Positions 41,674-50,187 of a DNA stretch of 64,000 nucleotides are shown here, piece after piece. The stretch lies in the NCBI RefSeq assembly GCF_014194695.1, contig NZ_JACIAH010000007.1, positions 284,223-348,222 on the forward strand. The letters are read 5' to 3'. The DNA is from Rhizobium sp. BK399 (GTDB taxonomy: Bacteria > Pseudomonadota > Alphaproteobacteria > Rhizobiales > Rhizobiaceae). Made by a program: the position numbers and the translations under genes. Below the pieces are notes generated by a model. It saw only the letters and a program-made list of their open reading frames with translations. It had not been told where the DNA came from and ran no database searches. Numbering within the stretch: the first letter of the stretch is position 1; the number at the start of each line of letters is the position of its first letter.

Positions 41674-43500
41674 TCAGACGACGGGCGCGGGCGCGTTTGC
41701 TGCTTTTGTCACCACCTTGGCCTCCGGCTTCGCGTGCAAAGCCTCCAGATGCAGCACACGAGGCTTGAAGGTCTCGACGTATGTGTCTGACCGGCCGATA
41801 TAGATCATCGCCGCCTCCGGCATGGACGCAAGAACCTCCATCATTGTGGACTGCCATTCCGGCTCCATGCCTTCCAGCACTTCATCGAAGACAATCCACT
41901 TCGGGCGTACAAGAAGCAAGCGCGCGAAGCCTATAGCCCGCTGCTCATCGGAATCGAGCAGCTTGTCCCAGCGGGCTCGCGTATCAAGTCGGGAAACCAG
42001 ATTGTGAAGGCCGGCCCTCTCCAATGCCACCACGACGTCGGCATTCTGATAAGTCTCCACGGGCTCCGGAAACGCTAGCGCTTCGCGAAGCGTGCCGCCC
42101 GGGATGTAGGCCGACTGCGGGACGAACAGCATGTCATCCGCGGGTGGCAGGCCGATCTTGCCGCCACCGCAGGGCCAGAGTTCGGAAAGCGCAAGGAAAA
42201 GCAGCTTGCGGTTCACGTTGTGATCGCCGTTGATCATGATCTTCTCACCGGCTTTGATCGTCACCGCGCCTTCCTGGATACGGAAGCCACCGCACTGGTC
42301 GATCTCTTCGCCGATCTTGGCGGCGATCCGGACATGATCGAGCGTCAGAGTTCCGGGAGGATTCCGCTCATACTTGATCGTGCCCCTCATGTTGATCTCG
42401 TCGTTCATGCTGGTAAGAGCCTGACGAAAATCGGTGACACGCATCAGCGTGGCACGCCATTCGGCAATGGGACCGAAGTTCGCGACATACCAGCGAAGGG
42501 CGGTGTTGACCTGGTTGAAGGCGCCGACCGACACCATCAACTGCCCGAACGTCAATCCGCCAGAGAAATAGGCCGGTGCTGCGACGATGATCGGGATAAC
42601 AACGACGAGCCAGCCGTAACCGGCCGATACCCAGGTCAGATTGACATTGGCCATCGCTACCCGCTTGATAACGGTGAGAACCGCGCTGATGTCGGTATTG
42701 ATACGCTTCTGCTCGTTTTCTTCCCCTCGAGCGACGGTGATAGCCGGCATGTTCTCGTTGGCATGCATCAACGCGAAGCGCAGTTCCGCCTCCTTCGAGA
42801 AGCGATCCGCGTTGAGCTTTACAAGCTTGCGACCCACCAGCTGACTGAGAATGGATGCGGATGCCGCGTAGAAAATGGCTGCCCAGACCATATAACCTGG
42901 AATGGAAAAGGAATGCGCGCCGAAACGAAAGACAAAGCCGCTGGACAGGTCCCATAGCACGCCGATGAAACTGATGAGCAGGATCGTCGCCTGCACCAGC
43001 CCGATCATGAGGCTTGTGGTGCTTTCAGCGAGGTTGCGCGCATCCTCATGCAGACGCTGATCGGGATTGACGCCGATCAGGCCGCTGGCCGAGAGACGGA
43101 GAGCACGCTTGCGCTGAAGCCACTGGCTGACCAGGTCCCGCGTCAGGCCCTCGCGCATGTAGACTGCGGTCATCTGATTGAGCCAGGCCTGCACGACGTT
43201 GAGCAGCAGCAGAATGCCCGCAATCACCGCGAAGACCTTCAACTGATGGAAAAACCCAGGCAGATCTCGTCGAGCGATGCTGTCGTAAAACGGGGCGTTC
43301 CACTGGTTGAGGATCACGGTCGCATAGGCAGTGGCGAGAATGATGCCAATCAGCGCCGGCGCGATCACCAGCACCTTTCCTCGCACCGGTGAATGCCAGA
43401 AAGCCGAGAACATCACCTTCAAGCGATAGCCCAGGCTCAGGTCGTACCCTACTCTGTCCTGCCCTTGAATGCTTGGCCTGCCTTCGAGGTCATCTGCCAT
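41674..43500 (-). CDS. SbmA/YddA-type ABC protein with degenerate ATP-binding domain
   Basis: A 608-residue half-transporter: membrane domain of the ABC_membrane_2/SbmA-BacA type (about 1-360, six hydrophobic segments) fused to an ATPase-like domain (about 385-590). The Walker A region reads INGDHNVNRKLLF, lacking the GxGK(S/T) core. The signature is LDSDEQRA instead of LSGGEQQR, while the Walker B aspartate and glutamate survive in WIVFDEVLEG. ATP hydrolysis is therefore doubtful. BacA/SbmA relatives import peptides; the substrate here is unknown. Confidence 0.88.
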   Translation of the reverse strand: MADDLEGRPSIQGQDRVGYDLSLGYRLKVMFSAFWHSPVRGKVLVIAPALIGIILATAYATVILNQWNAPFYDSIARRDLPGFFHQLKVFAVIAGILLLLNVVQAWLNQMTAVYMREGLTRDLVSQWLQRKRALRLSASGLIGVNPDQRLHEDARNLAESTTSLMIGLVQATILLISFIGVLWDLSSGFVFRFGAHSFSIPGYMVWAAIFYAASASILSQLVGRKLVKLNADRFSKEAELRFALMHANENMPAITVARGEENEQKRINTDISAVLTVIKRVAMANVNLTWVSAGYGWLVVVIPIIVAAPAYFSGGLTFGQLMVSVGAFNQVNTALRWYVANFGPIAEWRATLMRVTDFRQALTSMNDEINMRGTIKYERNPPGTLTLDHVRIAAKIGEEIDQCGGFRIQEGAVTIKAGEKIMINGDHNVNRKLLFLALSELWPCGGGKIGLPPADDMLFVPQSAYIPGGTLREALAFPEPVETYQNADVVVALERAGLHNLVSRLDTRARWDKLLDSDEQRAIGFARLLLVRPKWIVFDEVLEGMEPEWQSTMMEVLASMPEAAMIYIGRSDTYVETFKPRVLHLEALHAKPEAKVVTKAANAPAPVV

Positions 43501-43657
43501 TACGCGTCCCTAGCCGTCATTCTATTTCAATAACCATGGTGACTCGCCATGTCCACCAACAGATTCTAGCAGTCATTAACGCGGCAGTGACTTCACATCG
43601 ACCCATCCATTCGTTTAGGCAATTGATTCGCTGAAGGACTAGCGCTATTTAAAACGC

Positions 43658-43712
43658 TCCGTGGTGATTTGGCCGGCCGGCTTGCAGCCACGTTAAAGAA
43701 GTTGCTAAAGGG
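43658..43712 (+). promoter_or_regulatory. SAM-II riboswitch before metA
   Basis: The region has the alphaproteobacterial metA motif: CCGTGGTGATTTGG, GCCGGC, TTGCAGCCACGTTAAA and GTTGCTAAAG. CGTGG pairs with CCACG to form P1, and the 3' GCTAAAG forms the pseudoknot side. SAM binding would hide the ribosome site of metA, about 50 bases downstream. Confidence 0.9.
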
Positions 43713-43763
43713 CCGCGTGCGGACCGATAGCGATGTATTCGTTGTTTTGATCGAGTGACCGCA

Positions 43764-44687
43764 ATGCCAATCAAGATCCCCGATACCTTGCCTGCGTTCG
43801 AAACCCTGGTTCAGGAAGGCGTTCGCGTGATGACCGAGACGGTGGCGATCCGTCAGGACATCCGGCCGCTGCAGATCGGCCTGCTCAACCTCATGCCGAA
43901 CAAGATCAAGACGGAGTTGCAGGTGGCTCGCCTGGTCGGCGCCTCTCCGCTGCAGGTCGAGCTTTCGCTCATTCGCGTCGGTAATCACAAAGCAAAAAAC
44001 ACCTCGGAAGACCATCTTCTCGCCTTCTATCAGACGTGGGAGGAAGTGAAGCATCGCAAGTTCGATGGCTTCATCACTACCGGCGCGCCCATCGAGACGC
44101 TGCCCTACGAGGATGTGAACTATTGGGGCGAAATGCAGCAGATTTTCGACTGGACGGAAACCAATGTCCATTCATCGATGAACGTCTGCTGGGGTGCGAT
44201 GGCCGCCATCTATCACTTCCACGGTGTTCCTAAGTACGAACTCAAGGAGAAGGCTTTCGGCGTCTACCGCCACCGGAACTTGAAGCCATCGTCGGTCTAC
44301 TTGAACGGTTTCTCGGACAATTTCGAGGTTCCCGTTTCGCGTTGGACCGAGGTTCGCCGCGACGATATCGAGAAGTCGGAGAACCTGGAGATCCTGATGG
44401 AATCCAGCGAGATGGGCGTCTGCCTCGTGCATGAACGGAAGGGCAAGCGGCTCTACATGTTCAATCACGTGGAGTATGATTCAACGTCCCTGTCCGACGA
44501 GTATTTTCGCGACGTGAATGCCGGCGTGCCGATCAAGATGCCGCACAACTATTTCCCGCATAACGATCCCTCGCTGACGCCGCAGAACCGCTGGCGCAGC
44601 CACGCTCATCTGTTGTTTGGCAACTGGATCAACGAGATCTACCAAACCACCCCTTACGATCTCAACGATATCGGCAAGGACGCCTAA
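43764..44687 (+). CDS. metA: Homoserine O-acyltransferase MetA, probably acetyl-CoA-specific
   Basis: First step of methionine synthesis from homoserine, 307 residues. Catalytic Cys142 (NVCWGA) and His in FNHVEYD are present. Residue 111 is Glu (GAPIETL); in this family Glu111 gives acetyl-CoA preference while Gly111, as in E. coli, gives succinyl-CoA preference. The product should thus be O-acetylhomoserine, named metAA in some annotations. It is controlled by a SAM-II riboswitch. ATG 43764 was chosen over ATG 43755. Confidence 0.94.
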   Translation: MPIKIPDTLPAFETLVQEGVRVMTETVAIRQDIRPLQIGLLNLMPNKIKTELQVARLVGASPLQVELSLIRVGNHKAKNTSEDHLLAFYQTWEEVKHRKFDGFITTGAPIETLPYEDVNYWGEMQQIFDWTETNVHSSMNVCWGAMAAIYHFHGVPKYELKEKAFGVYRHRNLKPSSVYLNGFSDNFEVPVSRWTEVRRDDIEKSENLEILMESSEMGVCLVHERKGKRLYMFNHVEYDSTSLSDEYFRDVNAGVPIKMPHNYFPHNDPSLTPQNRWRSHAHLLFGNWINEIYQTTPYDLNDIGKDA

Positions 44688-44823
44688 CGCTGCCGGCGTT
44701 AGCACAACGCTGAAGAAGTGCAGGCAAACTGAAAGTATTACTTTTTTGCGGCACACCCGTTGCGGTTTGCGGTAAATGGGGGCACGTTCCTGCCTCACTT
44801 GAAGGTATATCAGGACAGTCGCA

Positions 44824-45846
44824 ATGGCGGAAATGTTGAAACGGGAAGTTTTCGGGCAGACCAAATCGGGCGAAACCGTCCATCGCGTCGAGATCAAAGG
44901 CGGTGGGTTGACGGCCAAGGTTCTCACCTGGGGCGCCGTTATTCAGGATCTCCGCCTCGACGGCCACGAGGCGCCCCTCGTGCTCGGCTTCGACGACTTC
45001 GACAGCTACCCGACTCACTCCTCCTATTTTGGTGCGACACCAGGCCGCTGCGCGAACCGCATCGGTGGCGGCAAATTCACCTTGGACGGCGTGAAGTATC
45101 AGCTCGATCTCAACGAGAAGGGCGTGACGCATCTTCATGGCGGCAACGGCAATATCGCCCAGCAAAACTGGACAATCGTCGAGCATGACGTCGACCGGGT
45201 CGTCCTGAAGATCGTCGATGTGGACGGGCGCGCCGGCTACCCCGGCAATTGCACCATCCAGGCCACGTACCGGGTCCATGGCGACGGCGAACTGTCCGTC
45301 ATCTACGAAACGATCAGCGACCAGCCTACGATCGCCAATGTTTGCCAACACACCTACTTCAACCTCGACGGCCGTGACGATGCCCTCGGCCACGACATCA
45401 TGATCGCGGCCGACGGCTATCTCGTCACGGATGAGCTGCAGGTTCCGACGGGAGAAATCCGATCCGTTGCCGGAACCGTCTTCGACTTCCGCGAGATGTC
45501 CCCGATGCAGCGGTTCGACGGCAGCGAACAGGCGCTCTACGATCATAATTTCTGCCTCTCCGAGGATCGAACGGCGAAGCGGTCTGTCGCGCTCGCCCGC
45601 AGCCTGAATTCAGGCGTTTCGCTGGAGGTGCGCACGACGGAGCCCGGCGTGCAGTTCTATGCCGCCTTCAAACTCGACGTGACCGTTCCCGGCCTTGACG
45701 GGCGCAAATATGGCCCCTTCGCCGGCTTCTGCCTGGAAACACAAGTCTGGCCGGATGCAATCAACCATCGGGGGTTCCCCAACGCTGTTTTGCGCCCTGG
45801 CGAAGTGTTGCGTCAGGAAACGGACTATATTTTCTCGAAGAGCTAA
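44824..45846 (+). CDS. galM: Aldose 1-epimerase (galactose mutarotase)
   Basis: Interconverts alpha and beta anomers of aldoses. The 340-residue beta-sandwich protein has GATPGRCANRI, the histidine segments HLHGGNGN and CQHTYFNLDG, and the catalytic Glu in FCLETQVWPDAINH. A good terminator follows. It stands alone between metA and the GlcNAc operon; a link to amino-sugar use is possible but not shown. Confidence 0.94.
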   Translation: MAEMLKREVFGQTKSGETVHRVEIKGGGLTAKVLTWGAVIQDLRLDGHEAPLVLGFDDFDSYPTHSSYFGATPGRCANRIGGGKFTLDGVKYQLDLNEKGVTHLHGGNGNIAQQNWTIVEHDVDRVVLKIVDVDGRAGYPGNCTIQATYRVHGDGELSVIYETISDQPTIANVCQHTYFNLDGRDDALGHDIMIAADGYLVTDELQVPTGEIRSVAGTVFDFREMSPMQRFDGSEQALYDHNFCLSEDRTAKRSVALARSLNSGVSLEVRTTEPGVQFYAAFKLDVTVPGLDGRKYGPFAGFCLETQVWPDAINHRGFPNAVLRPGEVLRQETDYIFSKS

Positions 45847-45870
45847 CGCGCGCTCCCTGCCCGATCAAAG

Positions 45871-45906
45871 AAAACCCTCACAGGCCGCCTGCGAGGGTTT
45901 TTTCTT
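45871..45906 (+). terminator. Rho-independent terminator of galM
   Basis: AAAACCCTC-A-CAGG and CCTG-C-GAGGGTTTTTTC form a long stem around CCG. It separates galM from the GlcNAc operon. Confidence 0.9.
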
Positions 45907-45933
45907 TTCCAGCTGATTTTCGATCTTGTGATT

Positions 45934-45973
45934 GGTTCTAAATAGGTTCTATTATGGCGACATGGATAGAACC
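45934..45973. promoter_or_regulatory. GntR operator half-sites at the GlcNAc regulator gene
   Basis: GGTTCTA occurs at 45934-45940 and 45945-45951, 11 bases apart, and its reverse complement TAGAACC at 45967-45973 just inside the regulator gene. The half-sites resemble the TGGT-CT-A cores bound by NagR/DasR-type proteins, so autoregulation is likely. Confidence 0.55.
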
Positions 45974-46735
45974 AGTCTGATGGCGGAACTGAAGAGCCGC
46001 GGCCTGCGCGACGAAGCGCTGACCGGACCGCTCTACAAGCGGCTGGGGCAAGCCCTGACCGGCCTCATTCAGGAAGGATTGTTGAAGCCTGGAACGGCCC
46101 TGCCTGGCGAGCGTGATCTGGCTGAAGCGTTGAAGGTGGGGCGCGTGACCGTTCGGACCGCCTATCGCGACTTGATGAATTCAGGCGTGCTCGAGTCGCG
46201 ACACGGAAGCGGCACATTCGTCTCCAGCAAAGTCGAGCGCATGGAGCAGTCGCTATGGCGACTTTCCTCGTTCTCCGCGGACATGCGCTCACGCGGACGC
46301 GCGCCGGCCGCGAGGATCTTGTCGCGGACGGTCAATACGCCATCTCCTGAAGAAGCGTTCCTGCTTGGCCTAGGGCTCGACGAACCCGTCCTTCGGCTTG
46401 ATCGTCTGCGCCTTGCCGACGGGCTGCCGCTGGCCATCGAACGCGCCGTCGTGCCGATAAAATTTCTTGGTGAAAATGGCGGCGGCGAGGGGTCCCTTTA
46501 CGAAGCGCTTACGGCAAGCGGTCACCGCCCCGTTCGAGCGCTGCAGAGGCTGACGGCGGTCACTCTCGATCCGTCGTCGGCCGCTGCACTGCACGTGAAT
46601 GCCGGTGCGCCAGCGTTGCTGATCGAACGTGTGTCGCGCTTGGAAGACCAGCGTGTCGTCGAATACACCCGCTCCCACTATCGTGGTGATGCATATGATT
46701 TTGTTGCGGAATTAAGAATTGGAGATGACTTATGA
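45962..46735 (+). CDS. nagR: GntR/HutC-family regulator of the GlcNAc operon
   Basis: A 257-residue regulator: winged helix-turn-helix (about 20-90, ALPGERDLAEALKVGRVTVRTAYRDL read in two parts) and UTRA effector domain (about 105-250). The effector is probably GlcNAc-6-P or GlcN-6-P given the downstream genes; the symbol rests on context. The stop overlaps the deaminase start (ATGA). ATG 45962 was chosen over the longer frame because it starts the conserved part and follows the operator region. Confidence 0.82.
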   Translation: MDRTSLMAELKSRGLRDEALTGPLYKRLGQALTGLIQEGLLKPGTALPGERDLAEALKVGRVTVRTAYRDLMNSGVLESRHGSGTFVSSKVERMEQSLWRLSSFSADMRSRGRAPAARILSRTVNTPSPEEAFLLGLGLDEPVLRLDRLRLADGLPLAIERAVVPIKFLGENGGGEGSLYEALTASGHRPVRALQRLTAVTLDPSSAAALHVNAGAPALLIERVSRLEDQRVVEYTRSHYRGDAYDFVAELRIGDDL

Positions 46736-47763
46736 GTGAAACCCATTCGCTGATGTTGCAGGAAGCCGGCCAATCGCCGGAGGTCGTCGCAACACTGCTC
46801 CAGAAGGAAAAGCCTGCCTTTGACGCAATTGCGAAGCTGTTTGCATCGGGCGCCCCGAGCGTGGTGACCACAGCAGCGCGCGGATCTTCGGACCACGCCG
46901 CGACGTTCTTCAAATACCTGTTCGAGATTACCTGTGGAGTGCCGGTCGCTTCGATCGGTCCGTCGATCGCATCAGTCTACGGCGCGTCTCTGCATCTGAA
47001 GGGCGGCATTCACTTCACGGTGTCGCAATCCGGTGCAAGCCCCGACATCATCGCTTTGCAGGAGGCTGCGAAGCATGGCGGCGCAACGACCATCGCCGTC
47101 GTTAACGTCACCGACAGCCCACTCGCCAAGCAGGCCGACATTGTGCTCGGCCTCAACGCAGGCCCGGAAAAGAGCGTAGCGGCGACCAAGTCCTTCATCG
47201 CCTCGGTCGCCGCCCTTTCCGGCGTCACCGCCGCCATCAGCGGCAAGCGCGATCTGCACGCCTCGCTGGAAAAGCTGCCGGACGCCCTTGAGGCGACCAA
47301 CGGAATCGATACGAAGGCAGCCGAGGACATTCTGTTTGAGGCAAGCTCGCTCTATACGGCGGGTCGTGGTCCCGCCTTCGCTATTGCGCTCGAGGCAGCA
47401 CTGAAAGCCAAGGAAACGGCCGGTTTGCATGCGGAAGCCTTCTCGCTTGCCGAACTGATGCATGGTCCGATGCGGCTTGTGCAACCGGGCTTCCCGATTG
47501 TCGCCTTCACGCCTGACGATCCGGCATTTGCCAACAACGTCCAGGCGCTTGAGCGGCTACGCAAGCTCGGCGCGACGACCGTGCCGTTCTCCGGCCAGCC
47601 GGTCTCCGGTACCAATCTGCAGGTACCGACGACGGGAAGTGGCCTGCTCGACCCGCTCGTTTCGCTGCTGGTCTACTACCGCCTGATCGAGTCGGTAACG
47701 CGCCGCAAGGGCTTCGACCCGGACAAGCCGGCCAACCTGCTCAAGGTGACGGAGACGATGTGA
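46732..47763 (+). CDS. SIS-domain glucosamine-6-phosphate deaminase (NagB-II type)
   Basis: A 343-residue protein with two SIS domains, matching the isomerase half of GlmS without the glutaminase half. The motifs TTAARGSSDHAA, SQSGASPDI and AELMHGP are typical of NagB-II/AgaS-like deaminases, which convert GlcN-6-P to fructose-6-P plus ammonia and are unrelated to classic NagB. The stop overlaps the nagA start (TGATG), which fits GlcNAc breakdown. Confidence 0.85.
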   Translation: MSETHSLMLQEAGQSPEVVATLLQKEKPAFDAIAKLFASGAPSVVTTAARGSSDHAATFFKYLFEITCGVPVASIGPSIASVYGASLHLKGGIHFTVSQSGASPDIIALQEAAKHGGATTIAVVNVTDSPLAKQADIVLGLNAGPEKSVAATKSFIASVAALSGVTAAISGKRDLHASLEKLPDALEATNGIDTKAAEDILFEASSLYTAGRGPAFAIALEAALKAKETAGLHAEAFSLAELMHGPMRLVQPGFPIVAFTPDDPAFANNVQALERLRKLGATTVPFSGQPVSGTNLQVPTTGSGLLDPLVSLLVYYRLIESVTRRKGFDPDKPANLLKVTETM

Positions 47764-48914
47764 TGGTTCGCAAGATCTTCTCCGGCGCGCGGATCTTCGA
47801 CGGTCAGCGCTTTCACGACGACAAAGCGCTCATCATCTCGGGCGGACGCGTCGAGGCCATTGCAGCGGCAGGTGAACTGCCGGACGGCGATCACATACGC
47901 TTCGACGGTGGTGTGCTTTCCGCAGGCTTCATTGACGCACAGGTGAATGGCGGTGGCGGCAGGATGCTCAACGACGAGCCGTCGCCCGCCTCCATGTACA
48001 TGATTGCCGACGGCCATCGACCTTACGGAACGACCGCTCTGCTACCGACGCTGATCACCGATACGACGGATGCAACGGCGGCAGCGATCGAAGCGGCCAA
48101 GGAAGCCGTCAAGACGAACCGCGGCGTCGCGGGCCTCCACCTCGAAGGTCCACACCTGGCACCGGCGCGCAAGGGAGCCCATCTTGCCGAGCTTATGCGG
48201 CCGGTCGAAGAAAAGGACGTGAAAGCCTTCATTTCGGCCAAGGAGGCTATCGGCACCCTGTTGGTAACAATGGCTGCTGAACAAGTCACCGCGAAGCAGG
48301 TGCGCGAACTCAGCGAAGCCGGCGTCACCATCAGCATCGGCCATTCCGATAGCTCCAGCGAAGCAGCAGAGACGCGCTTTGATGCGGGCGCGCGCGGCGT
48401 CACCCATCTTTTCAACGCCATGAGCCAACTCGGCCACCGAGCGCCCGGCCTCGTCGGCGCGGCGATCGATCATCCTTCGGTTTGGTGCGGCATCATCGCC
48501 GATGGCCATCATGTCGATCCGAAGGCGCTTCGGGCTGCTCTTCGCGCAAAGCGCGGCGAAGGCAAACTCTTCTTCGTCACCGACGCGATGTCGCTGGTTG
48601 GCTCCGAGAAGGACTCCTTTACACTGAACGGCCGTACCGTCCGGCGCGAACGCGGCGGCTTTTGTTCAAAACTGGTCCTATCGGATGGCACGCTTGCCGG
48701 TTCCGACGTCGACATGGCGTCCACCATCCGCTATGGCGTGACCTATCTCGAGTTAACGCTCGCGGAAGCGCTTCGAATGGCGACGCTTTATCCTGCACGC
48801 TTTCTCAACCTTGAAGGCTACGGGCACCTTTCGCCGGGTGCGCGCGCTGATCTCGTCCACCTGACTGACGCTCTGGAGGTCACGCGGACCTTTATCAGTG
48901 GCGAACCGGCGTAG
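47763..48914 (+). CDS. nagA: N-acetylglucosamine-6-phosphate deacetylase
   Basis: Amidohydrolase-fold enzyme of 383 residues that removes acetate from GlcNAc-6-P. Motifs: GFIDAQVNGGGG, GLHLEGPHLAP, ISIGHSDSSS, VTHLFNAMSQ and FVTDAMSLVG, supplying metal and substrate ligands. ATG 47763 shares one base with the previous stop. It works directly before the SIS-domain deaminase. Confidence 0.95.
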   Translation: MVRKIFSGARIFDGQRFHDDKALIISGGRVEAIAAAGELPDGDHIRFDGGVLSAGFIDAQVNGGGGRMLNDEPSPASMYMIADGHRPYGTTALLPTLITDTTDATAAAIEAAKEAVKTNRGVAGLHLEGPHLAPARKGAHLAELMRPVEEKDVKAFISAKEAIGTLLVTMAAEQVTAKQVRELSEAGVTISIGHSDSSSEAAETRFDAGARGVTHLFNAMSQLGHRAPGLVGAAIDHPSVWCGIIADGHHVDPKALRAALRAKRGEGKLFFVTDAMSLVGSEKDSFTLNGRTVRRERGGFCSKLVLSDGTLAGSDVDMASTIRYGVTYLELTLAEALRMATLYPARFLNLEGYGHLSPGARADLVHLTDALEVTRTFISGEPA

Positions 48915-48927
48915 AAGCGAGGACGTG

Positions 48928-49656
48928 ATGACTGCGATCACCGATGCCTATTTTTCCAACCTCATCGGCCGGCTCGAGACCTTAAGGAAGGAAATCGCCG
49001 AGCCGATGGCGTTGGCGGCCGATGCGATCCTCGAGGCCGCATGCAACGACAAGCGCGTCTACGTGTTCGGTACCGGCCACTCGCATATGCTGGCGGAAGA
49101 GGTGCACTACCGCGCAGGCGGGCTTGCTTTCACTGTTCCCGTTCTCGTCGGCTCCGCGATGCTGCACGAGGGCGCGGTGATCAGCTCCGTCTACGAGCGA
49201 ACCGAAGGATTGGTGCGACCGGTGTTGGAACGATATGGCATGCAGCCTGGAGACGTCATCATCATCGCGTCGAATTCCGGCGTCAATGCAGCGCCGATCG
49301 AAGCCGCCGACTATGGCCGTGAGATTGGTGCGAAGGTGATCGCGATCACCTCGGTCTCCTATTCCAGTGCAGTCGCAAATGGCCGGCGCCGCTTGGCGGA
49401 CATTGCCGACGTCGTATTGGACAACGGCCTTCCTCCCGGCGATGCGGTGATTGAACTGCCGGGTACGGAGCTGAAGGTCGGCCCAGTTTCGACCGCCATT
49501 GGTGCAACGGTCCTCAACGCGATCTTGGCTGAGGTGGCCTCGGAATTGGCGAAAGAGGGGGACGCACCGATTTATCTCAGCGCCAACATGCCCGGTGCCA
49601 AGGCGGTGAACGAGCAACTGGTAAAGAAGTATCGGCCCCGCAATCCTCACCTCTAG
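48928..49656 (+). CDS. SIS-domain protein, UPF0309-type
   Basis: A 242-residue single-SIS protein that I place in the UPF0309 sugar-isomerase-like group. The phosphosugar-binding segments VYVFGTGHSHMLAEEVHYR and IIIASNSGVNAAPIE are clear. GAGGACG lies before ATG 48928, 13 bases after nagA. It may act on another phosphorylated amino sugar, for example a MurNAc-related compound; not proven. Confidence 0.8.
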   Translation: MTAITDAYFSNLIGRLETLRKEIAEPMALAADAILEAACNDKRVYVFGTGHSHMLAEEVHYRAGGLAFTVPVLVGSAMLHEGAVISSVYERTEGLVRPVLERYGMQPGDVIIIASNSGVNAAPIEAADYGREIGAKVIAITSVSYSSAVANGRRRLADIADVVLDNGLPPGDAVIELPGTELKVGPVSTAIGATVLNAILAEVASELAKEGDAPIYLSANMPGAKAVNEQLVKKYRPRNPHL

Positions 49657-49798
49657 GTCCATCTGACGCCCGATTGTCAACACCACACCGACAGTCGGTC
49701 GTCAAAGTTCAATCTACCGCGCCGGAGCGATGAGGCGCATATTTCGTTCAACAACCACGGCGAGTCCATGTCCCGCCGGCTTTGAAAGGAACGATCCG

Positions 49799-49945
49799 AT
49801 GGCCGAGATCATCTTGAATTCAGCGGTCGCCATCCTCATTGCGGCCGCCTTCATGACAACAGCGACAGCCGCCCTTCGCGGCGAAAACCGCGCTCTGCAG
49901 AGGGTACCAGTCAGGGCTAAGGCAAGACGCCACCCAAAGGGCTGA
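49799..49945 (+). CDS. Small hypothetical membrane protein (48 aa)
   Basis: A 48-residue frame beginning MAEIILNSAVAILIAAAFM, one hydrophobic segment followed by a basic tail (ALRGENRALQRVPVRAKARR). AGGAA lies 8 bases upstream. No family recognised. Another small frame of the same kind follows 90 bases downstream. Confidence 0.45.
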   Translation: MAEIILNSAVAILIAAAFMTTATAALRGENRALQRVPVRAKARRHPKG

Positions 49946-50034
49946 AAGACAGCCAAATAATTCCTCAAATCGGCCCCAATATCGACACCGGCTTGAACGA
50001 CGAATGCCTCGTGGGGAATTTGGAGTGCAGGGCA

Positions 50035-50187
50035 ATGACCAGAATTATCGGCGCGGCCGCAATGTTGACCATCGTCATGGCGGCCTATGCGGCATACTTG
50101 AATCCGTACGATACTCGCAGCCAGCAAGGCCGCTATTCGCAGCAGGTCGAGAGCCACGATAACGGCCTTACGGCGTCCATCCGCTAA
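50035..50187 (+). CDS. Small hypothetical exported or membrane protein (50 aa)
   Basis: A 50-residue frame beginning MTRIIGAAAMLTIVMAAYAAYLN, a signal-like hydrophobic segment, then a polar tail. A GGAGTGCAGGG stretch lies upstream. The end overlaps the convergent phbB stop by a few bases. No family recognised. Confidence 0.45.
   Translation: MTRIIGAAAMLTIVMAAYAAYLNPYDTRSQQGRYSQQVESHDNGLTASIR

Noticed and set aside
44684..44702. CTAACGC-N5-GCGTTAG hairpin as metA terminator
   Set aside because: It overlaps the stop codon and no T-run follows directly, so support is weak.
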